Shown here: positions 32,567-32,637 of the stretch, piece after piece
Position numbering within the stretch: the first letter of the stretch is position 1
Layout: each line of letters starts with the position of its first letter
DNA from: JBBAFB01 sp041655595
GTDB lineage: Bacteria > Bacillota > DULZ01
Reading direction: 5' to 3'
NCBI GenBank assembly: GCA_041655595.1
Contig: JBBAFB010000007.1
Span: forward strand, 1-32,637
Length of the DNA stretch: 32,637 bases
Notes under the pieces: generated by a model
The model's input: the letters and a program-made list of their open reading frames with translations, nothing else
What the model was told of the DNA's origin: nothing
Databases searched by the model: none
Program-made: the position numbers and the translations under genes

Positions 32567-32637
32567 TTTACTTGGATTAAATTGTATTTTATCAACTGCT
32601 GTTTTATAATTATTTAGTGGATAAGGTTTATTATTTT

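Noticed and set aside
32358..32609. Plus-strand open frame opposite the beta-helix gene start
   Set aside because: It crosses the promoter and the palindromic repeat and shows no protein-like features.

Overview
The window is a gene-dense chromosomal segment with moderate GC. It holds 33 protein-coding genes, and all but the last lie on the + strand. The order folC-rex-maf-radC-mreBCD-minCD-spoIVFAB-rplU-prp-rpmA-spo0B-obg parallels the Bacillus/Clostridia arrangement. Together with Spo0B, SpoIVFA/SpoIVFB, Rex and a Prp-processed L27, this points to an endospore-forming Firmicute, probably a Peptococcaceae-like anaerobe in the Clostridia. The species cannot be read from the sequence. No rRNA, tRNA, CRISPR array, prophage or insertion sequence was seen.

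Layout. Positions 1-2905: the folC end, the redox repressor rex with its own terminator, then maf and radC. Positions 3068-9398: a cell-shape and division cluster (mreB, mreC, mreD, PBP2, minC, minD, minE), closed by a terminator at 9561. MinC here consists only of its C-terminal domain. Positions 9632-12546: rodA, then the sporulation checkpoint pair spoIVFA and spoIVFB. SpoIVFA has lost both catalytic histidines of its LytM fold. spoIVFB is split by a frameshift at a run of seven T just before its zinc motif. Positions 12672-16955: a radical SAM protein, its DUF2344 partner and RNase G, closed by a strong terminator.

Positions 17124-20539 are an accessory insert between RNase G and L21, which are often neighbours. 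It holds a DUF819 membrane protein, a sphingosine-1-phosphate-lyase-like PLP enzyme, a possible transporter fragment and a DUF4367 membrane-anchored protein. Positions 20545-23649: rplU behind a strong promoter and a candidate L21 leader, the protease Prp, rpmA with the Prp-cleaved N-terminus, a terminator, spo0B and obg. Positions 23684-30674: yhbY behind an extended -10 promoter, proB, proA, nadD, yqeK, rsfS and leuS, mostly spaced as one operon.

Positions 30676-32637 change character. Short GGGACA...TGTCCC palindromes flank one minus-strand gene for a leaderless right-handed beta-helix protein with a cysteine-rich C-terminal domain. Its promoter fits both a sigma-A and a sigma-K consensus. 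This gene and the spoIVFB frameshift are the two places most worth a second look.
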